A stretch of DNA of 64,000 nucleotides from Deferribacteraceae bacterium UBA6799 (GCA_002452335.1 DKFJ01000006.1:1-64000); one strand, 5' to 3'; shown: positions 36,778 through 44,966, numbered from the stretch's first letter. Numbers and translations are program-made. The notes: generated from the letters alone by a model not told the origin.

Positions 36778-37142
36778 CTATACCCCTTCCAGTCATCGCT
36801 TCCGACCGCCGTGTATCCAGATGCCTTCTGCACGGCTGTGCCGTCAGACGCTGTCACAGGGGCGAGGGGGTTTAGAATTCTGGATACTTCCGTGATGTAC
36901 TGTTCAGCGGTGGTCCATTCGGCGGCATAGCTGTAAAGCTCCGCCAGTGTCTTTTTCTTAACAGCCAGTCTCAGCACAGGGTCAGCCTCGTCATATTCTA
37001 TGTCATAGCTGTCCGCCACCGCCTGAACGTAGACTCTGGCATTCTCCAGACATTCCTGCGCTATGCTGTCGTCTCCGGCGCATATCGCCATGTAGTCGTT
37101 CTCGCTTAGTGACTGCTGTATCTCTTCTATATCTATTTCCAT
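36774..37142 (-). CDS. Mu gp36-like (DUF1320) head-completion protein
   Basis: This 122-aa, largely helical protein contains CLENARVYVQAVADSYDIEY and LRLAVKKKTLAELYSYAA, the pattern of DUF1320/gp36 connector proteins that bind the portal ring or extend the neck. It follows the capsid gene, as in Mu-like phages. It is notable because no portal gene is present for it to bind. Confidence 0.55.
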   Translation of the reverse strand: MEIDIEEIQQSLSENDYMAICAGDDSIAQECLENARVYVQAVADSYDIEYDEADPVLRLAVKKKTLAELYSYAAEWTTAEQYITEVSRILNPLAPVTASDGTAVQKASGYTAVGSDDWKGYR

Positions 37143-37165
37143 TTCACACCTTTATGCTGTAATGG

Positions 37166-37183
37166 GCGGGGCTTTCGCCCCGC
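37166..37183 (-). promoter_or_regulatory. GAAA-tetraloop hairpin after the major capsid gene
   Basis: GCGGGGC-GAAA-GCCCCGC on the minus strand, 7 perfect GC-rich pairs, lies just 3' of the capsid stop and has no T-run. It probably protects or processes the mRNA so that capsid protein is made in excess, rather than being a full terminator. Confidence 0.6.
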
Positions 37184-37190
37184 AGAAAAT

Positions 37191-38174
37191 CTAAAGGACC
37201 GATGCCCAGCAGATTCCCTTGGTGAAGGGAACGGGCAGGGGTTTGCTCTCCGCTATGATCTCTATGGTGGATGAACGCTGGTCTCTCACCTGCTTCACGA
37301 AGAAGGGCATTGCTGTGAGATTGCTGTCCAGATCGTCGATGACGGTGTATACCAGCTCGAAGGGAGCGTCGGCGGCGAACGCCATGATCTTGGAGTTGTC
37401 CACTACTTTTATCTGGGACCCTGTGGCGAGATCGGTGTATGAGCTGTTCATCAGCTCCACTCTGAATCCGGCGATGTTGATTGTTTTGGCGTCTATCATG
37501 GCTGTCACGGACGGGTTGCTGATGTCCTGAACCACCTTCGCCAGAGCCATGAAGGCGCTCTGTCCCGCCCAGAAACGTACTTCCGCGCCGTAGTGGGAAT
37601 TGCTCTGGATGTTTGCCTCCATGCCGATGAGGTCTGCCAGGATGCTGTCCAGACTGATGGTGGAATTGTTCCAGAGAGAGTCGGGGGCATAGCTGAGCGT
37701 TGAGCCGAAGTCCACGCTGTATGTGCCGTATCCGCCGTCCATGCTCATGGGGTAGGCTATGCTTCCTTTCAGAGACTGAGCTGCCATCGCCTCGGTGGAG
37801 GCTCTGACTATGCGGCGCAGACGGTCGATCTTGTTGTTCACCAGAAGCTGTATGCCTGTTTCGTCCAGCAGTTTCAGGTTGTTCACGTCCACTCCGTTCA
37901 GGCGCTCGCTGGGGCGGAAGGGCTGGGGTTCGATATGTGTGATTACAGAGTTTTCCTCATATACGGGCAGAGGGTCGCCGCCTCTTCTGGTTACGGCTAT
38001 GTTTGTAACAGGCTGCTGAAGATCAGTTACGGATACCGTGGGCAGGGGATGATTTCTGCGCTTCGCTTCGGGATAAACATTGTCCAGCACAGGGGATTTC
38101 AGCTCGGGCATCTCTGTCAGAGAGCGGATTATTGATTCGGATGTGAAGAATTTGCCAAGGTCAAACTGTATCAT
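37191..38174 (-). CDS. major capsid protein, phage E family
   Basis: This 327-aa capsid protein of the lambda gpE (Phage_cap_E) group has an N-terminal arm, the VDVNNLKLLDETGIQ ... NNKIDRLRRIVRAS helix region, and AESKPLPVPFTKGI near the C-terminus. AAGGAG precedes the ATG. The length is normal and there is no frameshift. It assembles the HK97-fold shell, stabilised by the upstream decoration protein and trimmed by the protease/scaffold gene. The intact head cassette is the strongest evidence for particle formation. Confidence 0.85.
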   Translation of the reverse strand: MIQFDLGKFFTSESIIRSLTEMPELKSPVLDNVYPEAKRRNHPLPTVSVTDLQQPVTNIAVTRRGGDPLPVYEENSVITHIEPQPFRPSERLNGVDVNNLKLLDETGIQLLVNNKIDRLRRIVRASTEAMAAQSLKGSIAYPMSMDGGYGTYSVDFGSTLSYAPDSLWNNSTISLDSILADLIGMEANIQSNSHYGAEVRFWAGQSAFMALAKVVQDISNPSVTAMIDAKTINIAGFRVELMNSSYTDLATGSQIKVVDNSKIMAFAADAPFELVYTVIDDLDSNLTAMPFFVKQVRDQRSSTIEIIAESKPLPVPFTKGICWASVL

Positions 38175-38194
38175 TATATAAACTCCTTAGTTGA

Positions 38195-38557
38195 TTAGAA
38201 TATCCAGATGGATGTGTCCGCTTCCAGCGCCGCTCTGGCTGACGCTGACGCTTCTGAACCCATCACCAGAAGGCTGGCGGCGAGAACTGTGCCGTGAACC
38301 ATTACATTTCCGGCTGTGTCTTTTGATGTGTCGATATCCTCTGTGCATACGCCCACGGGGATGTTCAGAGGCGATGCTCCGGCGGGGTTGTATGACTGTG
38401 CCGTGCCTTCTGAGTTCAGGGCGATTATCTCGCCTGCGGGGATAGTGCCGTTGTCCGCTGAAAACTCCATCAGACGCACCACAGCGGGGTGTCTGCCGTC
38501 TATAACGGATTTGGATGAGATGGTCTGTGTGCCGACCACGCCGTTTACTGTTGCCAT
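38195..38557 (-). CDS. head decoration protein (lambda gpD-like)
   Basis: This 120-aa protein is of the HDPD type: GRHPAVVRLMEFSADNGTIP AGEIIAL near the start and VGVCTEDIDTS in the middle, with A/G/S-rich ends. It caps local three-fold axes of E-type capsids as trimers. It lies between the protease and the capsid gene, the usual order. TAAGGAG is the RBS. Confidence 0.75.
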   Translation of the reverse strand: MATVNGVVGTQTISSKSVIDGRHPAVVRLMEFSADNGTIPAGEIIALNSEGTAQSYNPAGASPLNIPVGVCTEDIDTSKDTAGNVMVHGTVLAASLLVMGSEASASARAALEADTSIWIF

Positions 38558-38567
38558 TTGCTACTCC

Positions 38568-39251
38568 TTATATCTTTGAAAAAATTCTCTGCGGTCTGAA
38601 GGCAGAGGTGTCAGGCATAGCGCCCTGAGATACGGGCGGTTTTACCGATGAGAAGATGTCAGCCATGAACCCGCTGAAATTAAGTCCGGGGTGCTCTTTT
38701 TCCACTTTGTCGGCGAAACTGAGCAGAGCCTCTTTTCTGCCTATGGGCAGTTTTCCGGAAGCCGCCTCGGACAGTTTTTTTATCCTGTCCGCTCTCTCGG
38801 CGTTTTTCAGCCTGGAAAATTCGCTGAGTTCGCTGTCTGACATCACAAACCCGCAGTTGAGTGATGTGAATGTGACGAGCCCGTTTCTGTCACCCATTTC
38901 GATGACCTGAAGTCCCTTGATCATCGGAGGCACAGCGCCCAGAAACGCCACATGGTGCAGATAGAGCGAGTCGTCTTCGCCTCGGGCGGCGCCGATGCTC
39001 CAGTTCTTGTATCTGCCCTGTTCGAATGCCTCTGACAGATCCGCGCCCAGCTCGATCTCGCCTATCAGCACAGTTCCGTCCGCTGAGACCTCCAGCGACC
39101 TGACCCATCCATAGGCGGGCATGGAATCGTCCGACTCATGACCGATGGTGACCGGCACGCCGGAAACAAAATTCCGCGCCATGCTCAGCAGATCTTCCGG
39201 CGTGATATTTACCCCGCCGTGACTGCCTGCTCTGGCTAATTCAAGTTTCAT
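38568..39251 (-). CDS. capsid maturation protease with scaffold tail (Mu gpI-like)
   Basis: This 227-aa protein starts at ATG 39251 with GGAGG upstream. The protease part (about 1-115) has PVTIGHESDDSMPAYGWV, RYKNWSIGAA and FLGAVPPMIKGL, matching Mu-like prophage I peptidases with H (GHE) and S (WSIG) as likely catalytic residues. The remaining 110 residues are charged and helical, like a scaffold. It is the first gene of the operon; its own upstream sequence leads directly into the divergent TPR gene, so portal and terminase genes are not deleted fragments next to it. Confidence 0.75.
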   Translation of the reverse strand: MKLELARAGSHGGVNITPEDLLSMARNFVSGVPVTIGHESDDSMPAYGWVRSLEVSADGTVLIGEIELGADLSEAFEQGRYKNWSIGAARGEDDSLYLHHVAFLGAVPPMIKGLQVIEMGDRNGLVTFTSLNCGFVMSDSELSEFSRLKNAERADRIKKLSEAASGKLPIGRKEALLSFADKVEKEHPGLNFSGFMADIFSSVKPPVSQGAMPDTSAFRPQRIFSKI

Positions 39252-39296
39252 AATTTCCTCCTTCGTTCCTCTGATGAAGGGGATGTTACAGAAAAA

Positions 39297-39350
39297 ATAC
39301 ATACAATATGTGTAAATATGGTTAAGATTGACAGATAATTTGTGTGATAC
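39297..39350. promoter_or_regulatory. candidate operators before the capsid operon
   Basis: TACATACAATATGTGTA (39297-39313, a near palindrome) and ATAATTTGTGT (39335-39345) lie in the intergenic space between the capsid operon and the TPR gene. ATAATTTGTGT recurs exactly in the divergent promoter region of the XRE repressor at about 43.3 kb. This suggests, but does not prove, shared repression. Confidence 0.4.
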
Positions 39351-39412
39351 TTTTGACTTTCAATAAAGCTGTTTAAGGTTTATGCTATTGAAAACTATAT
39401 TTGGAGAGCCCT

Positions 39413-40372
39413 ATGTTTTTCAGATTGATTGCTCTTTTTTCCGTTTTAGCGCTTTTTGCGTGCGCCTCCGACTATTCACCCGTTTATTTCGATATGTCTA
39501 AACAGGCTATGAAGTCCGCCACTGTGGACGAGGCTCTGAAAGCGTATGAAAAATCAGTGAAACACAACCCCCACTCGCCGGACTATTATAACGCCAGAGG
39601 GGATATCTATTATAACTACGGCAGATATGGCGATGCTGTTAACGACTATACACAGTCTCTCAGAAACAATTCTAACTCTGAAGTAAACATGAAAAGGGGC
39701 AGGGCATACATGAAACTGCGCTATTTCAAGGATGCTTCCATCGATTTCACCAGCGTTATCGACAGGCACAACCAACATCTGTACACAGCATATGTCGAAA
39801 GAGCCAAGGCTTACATTGAGCTGGGTATGACCAAAGAGGCTCTGAGAGATCTGGAAAAGACCAAGAAAAGAGCAGGGGACTCTCTGGATCTGAACATAGC
39901 TCTGGGCGAAGTATACATTAAGCTGAACGATCCGGATAAGGCTAAGGAATATGTTCAGAAGGCTCTGTTGATGGATCCTGAGAACATAGAACTCTATCTG
40001 CTCAGAGGTAAGCTGTATTACAAGACAAAAGACGCCAACCAGGCCATCACGGATATAAAAGCGGCTCTGGAGAGAGATCCGTCTCTTATTCAGGCTAAGC
40101 TGGAGCTGGCAAGGATATATGCCACATGCCCGCTGGAAATATACAGAGACGGTAAAAAGGCTGTGGAGATGGCGAGGGACGTTTATGAGACCACAAACGG
40201 TCTGGACGCTCTTATCGTGCTGGCTGCCGGATATGCGGAGCTGGGCGATTTTAAAAAAGCTGTTTCACTTTTGGACTCCAGAATCGAAAGCACAAAAGAT
40301 TATGTGATGCAGGATGATATGCGTGTTTATAAGAGAGCTTATGAAGAGAACCGCACGATCACGGGCTGGTAA
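39413..40372 (+). CDS. TPR-repeat lipoprotein
   Basis: This 319-aa protein starts at ATG 39413 (GGAGAG 5 nt upstream) rather than the TTG 12 nt earlier. A signal peptide ends in the lipobox ALFAC, giving an N-terminal lipidated Cys. Residues about 35-300 hold six to seven TPR units (for example ARGDIYYNYGRYGDAVNDYT). It is probably a periplasmic or outer-membrane scaffold of unknown partner. It is monocistronic, ending in a strong terminator, and is chromosomal-looking, so it marks the right border of the phage operon. Confidence 0.88.
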   Translation: MFFRLIALFSVLALFACASDYSPVYFDMSKQAMKSATVDEALKAYEKSVKHNPHSPDYYNARGDIYYNYGRYGDAVNDYTQSLRNNSNSEVNMKRGRAYMKLRYFKDASIDFTSVIDRHNQHLYTAYVERAKAYIELGMTKEALRDLEKTKKRAGDSLDLNIALGEVYIKLNDPDKAKEYVQKALLMDPENIELYLLRGKLYYKTKDANQAITDIKAALERDPSLIQAKLELARIYATCPLEIYRDGKKAVEMARDVYETTNGLDALIVLAAGYAELGDFKKAVSLLDSRIESTKDYVMQDDMRVYKRAYEENRTITGW

Positions 40373-40393
40373 TATTTGAATATATTAAAACAG

Positions 40394-40419
40394 GGCGGTC
40401 TTTTGACCGCCTTTTTTTT
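40394..40419 (+). terminator. rho-independent terminator after the TPR lipoprotein
   Basis: GGCGGTC-TTTT-GACCGCC is followed by eight T. The stem is the same as that of the ferritin terminator. Confidence 0.92.
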
Positions 40420-40675
40420 GATCGCTTTTCTGTATATTAAATATATTTTTTCTCCATTTTAAATGGTTATTTTTGAGCCACCTATGATAAAAACATCTCT
40501 GACAAAGGTTTCAGATATTCTTTTCAACAGACTCTCCACAATTTTGTTGATAAAAAAAAACTTGACAGCTGTATCCCTATTATAATGGGGCTCTTGTGTA
40601 AGTTATTTATAAAATAGGCTATAATTAGAAATTGTACTGAATTGTATACAATCTGACATAAAATGTTGGAAACTT
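40420..40675. other. AT-rich gap between converging genes
   Basis: There is no ORF of note. The gap holds the palindromes CCATTTTAAATGG (about 40454) and ATTGTATACAAT (about 40643). A TTGACA and a TATAAT are separated by only 13 nt, so they are not a normal promoter pair. A TTTTCCACA (DnaA-box-like) occurs near the S8 gene end. A small RNA could be hidden here, but nothing is decisive. Confidence 0.3.
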
Positions 40676-42856
40676 TCAACAGGTTTTCCACAAAAGAGAG
40701 GCCGGCTCAAGTTTATTTTCATAGTCTCTGTAATTTTTCTGTAAGAATTCAAAAACATTTTTTCCGCTATGTGAAAAAGAGATGACCGCGCTGTATTTCA
40801 CAGCCGCCTTTCCTTTATAAAAATCCCTCTTGAACGGCACTATACGCATAATAAGGTCATCGGGTATCCGGCTGTTCTTGAATTTTTTTTCGTACAGCTT
40901 CACGGGGTGCCATTTCAGTCTCTCTTTAACATCGTCATCAGACAGGCAGTTTTTCGGGTATGTCAGCAGATCTTTGGCAGTGAGGACAGAGGTCCATGAA
41001 CTGTTCTTATAGTATCCTACGGATGCCTCCAGATTGACACACTGATAAAAATGGGGAAAGTTCATGTCCGTATCGGTTTTGTAAACCAGCGTGACGCAGA
41101 GGGTCCCGGTGGCCAGCTGTCCGCTGAAGAGCAGCGAGGGGACGGGGATATCGGGTATCTCCACAATACTGTTCAGCTGAACTGTGCCGCTGTGCAGGTA
41201 TACAGCGCTGTCTGGTCTGTGCTCGAACATAGAGTGATCGTCCGGCACAACTCCGTATCCGGTGTATATATCCGGCTCTTTGCCGGTTTTCAGGTGGGTG
41301 TAGTGCAGTATCAGGGCTTTTGTCATATCCGGGCTTTCGTAGGCGTGTGAGTATTTTTCATACAGCTTTGCCGCCAGAGCGGACACTCTGGGGACGGCGT
41401 GGGATGTTCCCGTGTCTTCCGCCAGCTCGTTCCTGATGCCTATGGAAAAGACGCCCACAGGGCGCACCCTGCCCATGCGGGTTTCGTGGGCGCCGCCATA
41501 TGCGCATATTTCCGGCTTAACAGCTCCTCCGGCTCCGGAACCACGTCGGGAGAAGAGCGATGGCGAATCTTTCAACTGGAGATTGGTATCGGTATGAGAG
41601 GCAGAGCCGACTGTGAGCGAGTGTATGCTCTCTGCCGGAACTGTCACAGTGTTGTCCAGCAGTCTGTCGGAGCTGTCCAGCCTCAGCGGCTCATAGTTTC
41701 CGGCGGATATGATGAAGAGCACATCGAACTCTTTCTGAAGACTGTCCAGCATATGGGCGGCGTGAGAAAATCCTGAGACATCCACAGGAGCGCTTGACCC
41801 CATGGAAATATTGTATATTTTGATGTACTTATGATATTCCTTCAGCAGTGTTTTCATTCTGGAGTAGAAGACGTCGATTGGCAGGCAACCGTCTGCGGGA
41901 AGCATCTCCACATTCAGATAGGTTATTCCGCCGAATCTCTCGCCGTTTAACAGCAGTCTGCCGGAAACAAAAGTGCCGTGCCGGGGGTTTGCGTCCTCGC
42001 TGCCGGTCAGTCTGACTGTGGATATTTCCCACTCTTTCAGATACGACGTTCCGCATACTCCGGAATCCACCACCGCGGCTCTGGGGTATCTTTTGGAAAA
42101 GTCTCTGATGTCCACACAGTCCAGAGGCAGATCCTCGTGCCTTATATAGTCCGGAGTCAGGCTCAGTACAGTGCGGGGGGACAAGGATTTCACCATGCTG
42201 TGAGTAAGCAGTCTGTCCGCTTTTGACTTAATATCGGGAATACTCGCTCTGATGGTTTTGAAACCGCCTATGTCTATAATCTCAGCGGATTTCGCTCCGG
42301 TCTCATTCTTCAGAAACCATGTCAGCTGTTCAGCATCATCCGGTCCATGAAAAAAATCGATAAAAACAGGTTCTTCGTGGCGCATGTCCGGAATGACGGC
42401 AAAAAAATCAGAAGACATAAGCTGCTTGTCTTCAGGCATTATGGCGGATATGTCGCTGATATGAGAAAAAGATGCCAGAAAATCCGGCGTTCTGCGGGTG
42501 GATATGATCCGGTTGAGTTTTTCCAGATCCTTGTTTCCTGATACCGGAAAGATAAAATCGTGTAATGACAGGCTGGCGACCGGCTTGATGCCTGTGTCAG
42601 ACAGGAAGCGGTAGCGCAGTGATTTTGACGCTGAGCCGTGCTTGACGCTGAGTCTGTTGAAAACGGGCAGACCGGCATTGTATCCGTATGAACGGTAAAA
42701 TCTGAACCCTGTCGTCAGGCTGTCAGAGATTTTTGATATGTCAGGCATCCCTGTGAGGTTTGTTCTGATCTTTCCGCCTCTGGCCTGTCTGGGGTTTTGG
42801 CGGATCATTTTTTTAGAAAACCTGAGGATAAAAGGGCAGCAGTCTTGGCTGTTCAT
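40676..42856 (-). CDS. S8-family subtilisin-like protease (defence-associated subtilase type)
   Basis: This 726-aa protein has no signal peptide, so it is cytoplasmic. The catalytic triad is complete: D264 (AVVDSGVCG), H293 (PRHGTFVSG), S485 (GTSHAVPR), with oxyanion N387 (SAGN). The 240-residue N-terminal region, starting with a basic RFSKK...GGK stretch and containing a SFxxHxxHIS-like segment, resembles the subtilases paired with AAA ATPases in IetAS-type anti-phage loci, but no ATPase is adjacent. The C-terminal 200 residues are beta-rich. It follows the XRE gene by 28 nt, so the repressor and protease form an operon. Cytoplasmic regulatory proteolysis or defence are the main options. Confidence 0.75.
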   Translation of the reverse strand: MNSQDCCPFILRFSKKMIRQNPRQARGGKIRTNLTGMPDISKISDSLTTGFRFYRSYGYNAGLPVFNRLSVKHGSASKSLRYRFLSDTGIKPVASLSLHDFIFPVSGNKDLEKLNRIISTRRTPDFLASFSHISDISAIMPEDKQLMSSDFFAVIPDMRHEEPVFIDFFHGPDDAEQLTWFLKNETGAKSAEIIDIGGFKTIRASIPDIKSKADRLLTHSMVKSLSPRTVLSLTPDYIRHEDLPLDCVDIRDFSKRYPRAAVVDSGVCGTSYLKEWEISTVRLTGSEDANPRHGTFVSGRLLLNGERFGGITYLNVEMLPADGCLPIDVFYSRMKTLLKEYHKYIKIYNISMGSSAPVDVSGFSHAAHMLDSLQKEFDVLFIISAGNYEPLRLDSSDRLLDNTVTVPAESIHSLTVGSASHTDTNLQLKDSPSLFSRRGSGAGGAVKPEICAYGGAHETRMGRVRPVGVFSIGIRNELAEDTGTSHAVPRVSALAAKLYEKYSHAYESPDMTKALILHYTHLKTGKEPDIYTGYGVVPDDHSMFEHRPDSAVYLHSGTVQLNSIVEIPDIPVPSLLFSGQLATGTLCVTLVYKTDTDMNFPHFYQCVNLEASVGYYKNSSWTSVLTAKDLLTYPKNCLSDDDVKERLKWHPVKLYEKKFKNSRIPDDLIMRIVPFKRDFYKGKAAVKYSAVISFSHSGKNVFEFLQKNYRDYENKLEPASLLWKTC

Positions 42857-42884
42857 AAGACCGAAATCCCCCGGATGAGTTATG

Positions 42885-43244
42885 TCAGCGGGAAAATTCT
42901 TTCAGCAGAGCCTTGATGACCGTTTCTATGAATTTGATCTTGTCATAATCCAGTGCGGAAATATCTTCCAGCAAATCGTGCCAGCCCACAGGGATGTCCG
43001 GTCCCTGAGCGCTGTTAGCCTGTAGTGAAGTTGTTCTGTAGTGGGCTGCCGGTTTGTCTTCAAAAAAATATCGGATATCTATGTTGTATTTTTTCGCTAT
43101 CAGACTGAGCTTGTCTGTGCCCAGACTGCCGTTCTTTTCATGGTAGCTGACCACCTGCTGCGCTACATTCAGCAGGGCGGCTATCTCTGTCTGGGGAATA
43201 TTCAGTTCTTTTCTTAGTTGTTTTAATCTGATGCCTGAGTGCAT
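42885..43244 (-). CDS. XRE-family repressor
   Basis: This 119-aa protein starts at ATG 43244. The XRE HTH (about 3-58, RLKQLRKELNIPQTEIAALL ... VSYHEKN) is followed by a helical tail. Upstream in-frame sequence to 43415 crosses the promoter and is not coding. It is phage-CI-like in size, with no peptidase domain. It should autoregulate through the repeats between it and the divergent HTH gene, and controls the S8 protease by co-transcription. Confidence 0.82.
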   Translation of the reverse strand: MHSGIRLKQLRKELNIPQTEIAALLNVAQQVVSYHEKNGSLGTDKLSLIAKKYNIDIRYFFEDKPAAHYRTTSLQANSAQGPDIPVGWHDLLEDISALDYDKIKFIETVIKALLKEFSR

Positions 43245-43274
43245 GGAACAATATACATAATTTTTTTGTACGCA

Positions 43275-43339
43275 ACAAACATAAAGTTTGTGTTGAATTT
43301 TACCTATAATTTGTGTATAAGGATACACATAATGTTTGT
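43275..43339. promoter_or_regulatory. operators in the divergent XRE/HTH promoter region
   Basis: ACAAAC-ATAAA-GTTTGT (43275-43291) is a perfect 6-bp inverted repeat. ACACATAATGTTTGT (43325-43339) is a related second site. ATAATTTGTGT lies between them and overlaps a plus-strand TATAAT (43305-43310). This is the layout of a lysogeny-type switch. Confidence 0.6.
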
Positions 43340-43350
43340 TGAGGTGGATT

Positions 43351-43602
43351 ATGGCGGCACAGCAGAAGGTGTGGAACGAAGAGTGCATCACAAAAGAGCT
43401 GGAGAGAATCAGCAACAGAAATCTGACGATATATCAGGTGGCGGCTCTTTTGCAGGTGAGCCACATTACGGTTCGCAGGTGGATCAAGGAGGTTAAGCTG
43501 ATCGCATGGAATACCAGCGACACCGGCACAGGCAGGTGGCGTATTCCGAAAGACAGTCTGGAGGAATTTCTTCAGTCCAGAAGCTGTATGAATATAGACT
43601 GA
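43351..43602 (+). CDS. small excisionase-like HTH protein
   Basis: This 83-aa protein starts at ATG 43351 with GAGGTGG just upstream. Residues 20-70 form a MerR/excisionase-type winged HTH (NLTIYQVAALLQVSHITVRRWI ... GTGRWRIPKDSLEEF is the pattern, given here in part). It is divergent from the XRE gene and shares its promoter region, like a Cro/Xis-type switch. No integrase is in the window, so an excision role is unlikely here. Confidence 0.78.
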   Translation: MAAQQKVWNEECITKELERISNRNLTIYQVAALLQVSHITVRRWIKEVKLIAWNTSDTGTGRWRIPKDSLEEFLQSRSCMNID

Positions 43603-43616
43603 CATGATAAAATTGA

Positions 43617-43745
43617 TGTCATTGCGAGCCTGCATCGCAGGCGTGGCAATCTCATGTATGCGCATACTTTATGAGATTGCTTTAGCTCACAGCTTACGCT
43701 GTTTCGTTCAGCCTTCGGCTAGTGTCGTAAAACTCCTCGCAATGA
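43617..43745. repeat. A-family intergenic palindromic repeat, copy A3
   Basis: The element starts TGTCATTGCGAGCC, has GGCAATCTCATG, then ATGAGATTGC, and ends CTCGCAATGACG; two inverted units surround a GC-rich spacer. It is followed at 43752-43767 by TGGATGAATTTCTG, which looks like a leftover of a B-element H4 hairpin, so A3 may have landed in a B copy. Confidence 0.7.
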
Positions 43746-43783
43746 CGTTGTATGGATGAATTTCTGTAAAGTTATATGAATAA

Positions 43784-43910
43784 AACCACAGGATGTGGTT
43801 CTCGGAGCGAATGAGATGCGCTTTGCTCATCGAATGAGCGTAGAGTGAGCGCAGCGAGGCTTTGCCGAAGCGAAGCGGTTGAGTAAATTTTCTAGGATGG
43901 AAAATTTACT
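43784..43910 (+). repeat. B-family GGA-loop structured element, copy B3
   Basis: H1 is AACCAC/GTGGTT with AGGAT in the loop, so the tip reads ACAGGATGT, matching the CsrA consensus core. H2 is ATGAG/CTCAT (43811-43830). The linker is GTAGAGTGAGCGCAGCGAGG. H3 is GGC-TTT-GCC (43858-43866). H4 is a perfect 11-bp stem AGTAAATTTTC/GAAAATTTACT (43882-43910) with loop TAGGATG. The H4 3' strand overlaps the ftsY stop codon on the other strand. Confidence 0.75.
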
Positions 43911-44892
43911 TGGAATCAAATAGTGCGTGCACGAAATCTTCAGCGCTGAAAGGTTTCAGATCATCGATACCTTCGCCGAAGCCGATGAATTTCACAGGGA
44001 CCTTAAGCTCGTCAACTATACCGATGATGGCTCCGCCTTTGGCTGTGCCGTCCAGTTTTGTCAGCACCAGTCCTGTGAGCCCGATATCCTCGTGAAATTT
44101 CTGCGCCTGAGACAGGGCGTTCTGTCCGCTGGTGGCGTCCAGCACCAGCAGTATCTCGTGGGGGGCGTCCGGAAGTTCTTTTTTCGCCACACGGACTATT
44201 TTTTCCAGCTCTTTCATCAGATTGAATTTTGTATGGAGTCTTCCCGCCGTATCGCATATCAGGACATCGAATCCCTTTGCCTTGCAGGATGATATAGCAT
44301 CGAATATTACTGCGGCGCTGTCTGATCCCTCCGCCTGCTTGACCACAGGCACGCCCACTCTGTCTGCCCATACACAGAGCTGGTCCACAGCCGCTGCGCG
44401 GAAGGTGTCTCCCGCCGCCAGACATGTCTTCAGCCCCTGTTCTTTGAACATTTTCGCCATTTTGGCTATGCTGGTGGTCTTGCCGGTGCCGTTCACTCCC
44501 ACCACCATCATGACATATGGATGGTCTTCTGTGGGGGTCAGGTCATTGGGCAGGTCGAGTATATCCAGTATTTGCTGTTTCAGTGCTACCTTGAGTTCTT
44601 CGGGTGATTTCAGGGTTTTTCTGTCCACCTGAGCCCGCACCGAGTCGATGATGCGCATGGTGGTTTCCACGCCTACGTCGGATGTGATGAACAGCTCTTC
44701 CAGCTCTTCCAGAAGCTCTTCGTCTATCTCTTTTCTGCCGAGAAAGATATTCTCCATCCCGCCAACGAGTTTGCCGGATGTTTTCGCCAGACCTTCTTTC
44801 AGACGTTGGAAAAAACCTGTCGATTCAGAGATTTCTTCCTCTTTTTGTATATCTTTATCATTATTTTTTTTGAAAATTCCGAAAAATCCCAT
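43906..44892 (-). CDS. ftsY: signal recognition particle receptor FtsY
   Basis: This 328-aa protein has a short acidic A-domain (about 1-35), an N domain with ELLEELEELFITSDVGVET, and a G domain with GVNGTGKTT (132-140), ICDTAGRLHT, TKLDGTAKGG and FIGFGEGIDDL. It is the GTPase that docks SRP-ribosome complexes at the membrane. It is monocistronic. The stop lies inside the hairpin of repeat B3; no T-run terminator is present, so the B3 region may end or protect the transcript. Confidence 0.95.
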   Translation of the reverse strand: MGFFGIFKKNNDKDIQKEEEISESTGFFQRLKEGLAKTSGKLVGGMENIFLGRKEIDEELLEELEELFITSDVGVETTMRIIDSVRAQVDRKTLKSPEELKVALKQQILDILDLPNDLTPTEDHPYVMMVVGVNGTGKTTSIAKMAKMFKEQGLKTCLAAGDTFRAAAVDQLCVWADRVGVPVVKQAEGSDSAAVIFDAISSCKAKGFDVLICDTAGRLHTKFNLMKELEKIVRVAKKELPDAPHEILLVLDATSGQNALSQAQKFHEDIGLTGLVLTKLDGTAKGGAIIGIVDELKVPVKFIGFGEGIDDLKPFSAEDFVHALFDSK

Positions 44893-44966
44893 GAAGCCTC
44901 CAAGCGTTAAGCAGAGTATTATATGCAGAAAGAAATATTAATACAAAGAAAAAAAGCTGCCGTGCG

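Noticed and set aside
27600..39251. Decayed prophage remnant
   Set aside because: All genes are full length with kept overlaps and RBSs, and no broken genes lie at either edge, which is unlike a decaying prophage.
40562..40580. Promoter TTGACA...TATAAT
   Set aside because: The spacer is 13 nt, too short for a working sigma-70 promoter.
40520..40700. Replication origin (AT-rich DNA with TTTTCCACA and CTCTCCACA)
   Set aside because: Only two weak DnaA-box-like sites, no dnaA or dnaN nearby, and the gap lies between converging genes.
40676..43244. A complete IetAS anti-phage system
   Set aside because: The subtilase is there but no AAA ATPase lies next to it; only a repressor and a small HTH gene do.
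43351..43602. True excisionase of a mobile element
   Set aside because: No integrase or att-like duplication is seen in the window; the divergent layout fits a regulatory switch better.
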